Shown piece by piece: positions 61,749 through 64,000 of a stretch of DNA of 64,000 bases. The DNA comes from Arthrobacter pigmenti (lineage in GTDB: Bacteria; Actinomycetota; Actinomycetes; Actinomycetales; Micrococcaceae). A program made the translations under genes and the position numbers. Numbering within the stretch: the first letter of the stretch is position 1; each line of letters starts with the position of its first letter. The stretch lies in NCBI RefSeq assembly GCF_011927905.1, contig NZ_JAATJL010000001.1, positions 1,860,001 to 1,924,000 on the forward strand, given 5' to 3'. The notes under the pieces were generated by a model. The model was not told where the DNA came from. It saw nothing but the letters and a program-made list of their open reading frames with translations, and made no database searches.

Positions 61749-62966
61749 GTGACAACTCCACACTTCGACGAATCATCGAATCACTACACGCAGGAGATGG
61801 GCATGGATCTGCTGGAAAGCAAGGCTGTGGGAGCGCTGGCTGGTGCCGCCGTGGGCGACGCCCTAGGCGGTGCCGCGGAAGGAAACACTCCGGAGGCCAT
61901 CCAGGAGCGCTACGGCGGCTACATCACGGGGATCGTTCCACCGTTCCTCGCCGACTGGCGCAATGCTCGGCCAATCGCGCCCTATCACAAGGGTGACGGC
62001 CACATCACCGATGACACCCTGATGACAACGGCGCTGGTCGACGTATACGCCACTGTTCGAGATCATCTGGACGCCCACGCCATAGCTGAACACCTGGTTC
62101 CTCTGCTCATCGGGGAGAAGCGGTGGATTCCTGAACTGGAATCCGAGGCGCTGCTTCTCCACCGGGTCTTCCTCGCGGAGAAATGGCTCGTGGCCCGCTT
62201 GCATTATGGCCACATCGATCCCCGAGAGGCTGGGGTTGGCAACATCGTCAACTGTGGGGCGACGATGTACGCGGCACCCATTGGGATAGCAAATGCCGGG
62301 TCTCCTGAGGCTGCCTATGCTGAGGCAATTGACGCCGCAGGCGCTCACCAATCCAGCTATGGAAGGGAAGCCGCGGGCGTGTTCGCGGCTACTGTGGCGG
62401 AGGCAATGCGCCCAGGTTCCACCGCAGACTCGGTGATTGATGTCGCCCTGCAGGTTGCTAAAGATGGGACGCGGGAGGCGATTGCCGCCGTCGTCGACCG
62501 TGCCCGCACTGTCGACGGCTGGGAGGACGCGATCCACGCACTCCGCGACGCTGTCCGGCCGTTCGACACGGTCGGTGAGAACTATCGTTCGCCGGCACGG
62601 GACGCGAGGATTCCCAGCCGAACCAAGTCGATCGAGGAGTTGCCGGTGGCGCTGGGCATGCTGATCGCCGCGGACGGCGGGTACCGCGAAGCTGTGCTCG
62701 GTGCCGTCAACTACGGGAGGGACTCCGATTCGATTGCGGTCATGGCCGGCTCGCTTGCTGGTGCGCTTACCGGACGGGACGGTGTGCCCGCGGAGTGGCG
62801 TGAGGCCGTTGCGACGGCGAGCAGGTTCGACATCGAAGCCAGCGGCTTTACGATGGCGGCAGTCGCCAGGGAGATCTGGGGCAAGGACGAGGCTCGGCAG
62901 GCAGCGCGCCGGGCTGCGCTCACCGATCTCGGTGTGCAGCAGGAACCTGCTGGAGTGATGCGGTGA
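61749..62966 (+). CDS. ADP-ribosylglycohydrolase-family enzyme
   Basis: A 405-residue cytosolic DraG/ARH-fold enzyme; GTG 61749 lies one base after the solute-binding gene stop. KAVGALAGAAVGDALGGAAEG is the family N-terminus. GHITDDTLMT gives the metal-binding TDDT, and VNYGRDSDSIAVMAGSLAGAL is the C-terminal metal/ribose site with its DSD. These enzymes cleave the glycosidic bond to ribose in ADP-ribosyl compounds, but homologues in transporter operons likely act on small ribosides. Coupled to the next gene, a second family member. Confidence 0.92.
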   Translation: MTTPHFDESSNHYTQEMGMDLLESKAVGALAGAAVGDALGGAAEGNTPEAIQERYGGYITGIVPPFLADWRNARPIAPYHKGDGHITDDTLMTTALVDVYATVRDHLDAHAIAEHLVPLLIGEKRWIPELESEALLLHRVFLAEKWLVARLHYGHIDPREAGVGNIVNCGATMYAAPIGIANAGSPEAAYAEAIDAAGAHQSSYGREAAGVFAATVAEAMRPGSTADSVIDVALQVAKDGTREAIAAVVDRARTVDGWEDAIHALRDAVRPFDTVGENYRSPARDARIPSRTKSIEELPVALGMLIAADGGYREAVLGAVNYGRDSDSIAVMAGSLAGALTGRDGVPAEWREAVATASRFDIEASGFTMAAVAREIWGKDEARQAARRAALTDLGVQQEPAGVMR

Positions 62967-64000
62967 CCTTCCGCTTGACCTGGACACAGCCAGAGGATCT
63001 CGTTCCGCACGGGCTACGGGCGGCTGAAGACGAAGGACGGCACACTTCCCGAATCCGCGAACGCTGGCTGGCTGCGGGTGGCTCCGTGGAGCCGCCAGTA
63101 TCGGGCGCCTCCGATGCCCCCGCATCCGCCAACCTGCGATCGCTGGCCCGGGATTTGCTTGACGAGTTGGACACCCTGCCCGTGTCTGGGCACCTTTCCG
63201 ACACGGAGCCGGAGATTCCAGTCCTCGCCAGCCCGGTCGCAGCAGCGAGCACGACGGCGGTGCGCGACCGGGTGCGCGGAGCCTGGCTTGGCCGGGCGGC
63301 CGGGTGTCTGCTCGGCAAACCTGTGGAGAAGATTCCCCGCGAGGGCATCCGACGTATTGCGCAGTCCACCGGAAACTGGCCGATCAGCTCCTACTTCACC
63401 GCTTGCGGACTGGATCCCGCGGTTGGCGAGCAGTATCCGTGGAACCGGCGGAGCCGGGGCACCAGCCTGCTGGAAAACATTGCCGGAATGCCCGAGGACG
63501 ATGACCTCAACTTCCCCCTCATCGCCCTCACCATTCTTGAACAACACGGGACCGGTTTCACCACCGACCACGTTGCGAAGGCGTGGCTGGACAACCTTCC
63601 AGGCGGCAGGGTCTTCACCGCTGAGCGGATCGCCTACCGGAACCTCCTGGACGGCTACGCTCCGCTGGACGCAGGAGGGCACCGGAACCCGTTCCGGGAA
63701 TGGATCGGTGCGCAGATCCGCGCGGACGTATACGGCTGGGTTCTGCCCGGACGACCCGAAGAAGCAGCAGAATTGGCGCGGCAGGATGCAATGCTCAGCC
63801 ATCGCCGTAGCGGAGTCTATGGGGCCATGTTCGTGGCGGCTGCGGCATCAGCCTCGCTCACCGCAGACGGCGTCGACGACGTCCTGGTCGCCGGGCTCTC
63901 CGTAGTGCCCCCGCAAAGCCGGTACCGTCACGCCATCGAGGTGGGAGCTGAGCTCGGCAGGAGCGGTCAGGACACCGAAACAGCCCTCGACGCGCTACAC
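62963..64000 (+). CDS. Second ADP-ribosylglycohydrolase-family enzyme, partial
   Basis: The open frame runs from the GTG 62963, overlapping the previous stop by four bases, to the end of the window (346 codons), so the C-terminus is missing. The first 90 residues are an unusual extension (LTWTQPEDLVPHGLRAAEDEG and RIRERWLAAGG). Then the ARH start: VRGAWLGRAAGCLLGKPVEKIP, followed by NIAGMPEDDDLNFPLIALTILE, where EDDD replaces the usual TDD. FREWIGAQIRADVYGWVLPG and HRRSGVYGAMFVAAA follow. It probably works with the first enzyme on the same imported compound. A third enzyme or kinase may lie beyond the edge. Confidence 0.88.
   Translation, partial: MTFRLTWTQPEDLVPHGLRAAEDEGRHTSRIRERWLAAGGSVEPPVSGASDAPASANLRSLARDLLDELDTLPVSGHLSDTEPEIPVLASPVAAASTTAVRDRVRGAWLGRAAGCLLGKPVEKIPREGIRRIAQSTGNWPISSYFTACGLDPAVGEQYPWNRRSRGTSLLENIAGMPEDDDLNFPLIALTILEQHGTGFTTDHVAKAWLDNLPGGRVFTAERIAYRNLLDGYAPLDAGGHRNPFREWIGAQIRADVYGWVLPGRPEEAAELARQDAMLSHRRSGVYGAMFVAAAASASLTADGVDDVLVAGLSVVPPQSRYRHAIEVGAELGRSGQDTETALDALH

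Noticed and set aside
61863..63125. Antisense open frame of 420 codons opposite the ADP-ribosylglycohydrolase genes
   Set aside because: Shadow frame; the plus strand carries complete family motifs.
1..64000. CRISPR arrays, rRNA, prophage or toxin-antitoxin modules
   Set aside because: No spaced direct repeats, no rRNA-like blocks, and no phage structural or toxin-antitoxin families were seen.

Overview
This 64 kb window comes from a high-G+C Gram-positive bacterium, most likely an actinomycete of the Micrococcaceae (Arthrobacter-like). That placement is inferred from frequent GTG/TTG starts, Shine-Dalgarno-led genes, DUF3515 and DUF6153-type proteins, a class F sortase paired with a CHRD protein, LCP and GH65 genes, and a uronic-acid polymer locus resembling micrococcal teichuronic acid genes. 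I see no rRNA, tRNA or CRISPR array. Base composition is uneven: hand counts give 25 G+C of 60 at 5101-5160 but 41 of 60 at 49501-49560, so the left part looks acquired.

Layout. (1) 1-865: two decayed insertion sequences (IS1634-like and IS110). (2) 1151-27356, all on the minus strand: a cell-surface polysaccharide locus. It carries a two-gene ABC exporter of the Wzm/Wzt (TagGH) type, three nucleotide-sugar dehydrogenases making uronic acids, an SDR epimerase/decarboxylase, six clear glycosyltransferase genes (one with two catalytic domains), a polysaccharide deacetylase, and an unusual distal module: an asparagine-synthetase-like protein without a glutaminase cysteine, an alpha/beta hydrolase, a GSCFA protein and an SGNH-like protein. 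The simplest reading is an acidic, teichuronic-acid-like polymer, exported by the ABC transporter and then modified. (3) 27492-36826: mixed genes: a degenerate kinase-ATPase-like protein, a 54-residue membrane protein, a frameshifted esterase, FdhA-like dehydrogenase, a wall-anchored-looking secreted hydrolase, a GNAT gene with an internal stop, DedA, a proline-rich surface protein, an LCP enzyme, and an ArsR/MFS divergent pair. (4) 36941-38290: an IS110 element with a frameshifted transposase. (5) 38445-46813: a copper/metal island with a Cys-rich copper-storage protein, DUF305 proteins, a near-perfect CsoR-type operator, a broken HMA chaperone gene, CopB-type ATPase, a DUF6153-like protein, an F510_1955-like protein and a TetR-controlled membrane protein pair. 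(6) 47081-53931: YjbR, PfkB kinase, GH65 phosphorylase, DUF3515, CHRD protein with class F sortase, and aldose epimerase. (7) 53999-57345: an ABC exporter with TetR, and a methyltransferase. (8) 57461-64000 (continuing past the edge): a LacI-controlled operon with a sugar-type ABC transporter and two ADP-ribosylglycohydrolase-family enzymes, which looks like a pathway for importing and breaking a ribosyl-type compound.

Several genes (31782, 28305, 37204, 40514) are broken by single lesions. They may be true pseudogenes or base-calling errors. The most interesting leads are the shared P-x-GGADTG tail motif beside a class F sortase, the ADP-ribosylglycohydrolase transporter operon, and the modification module at the end of the polysaccharide locus.
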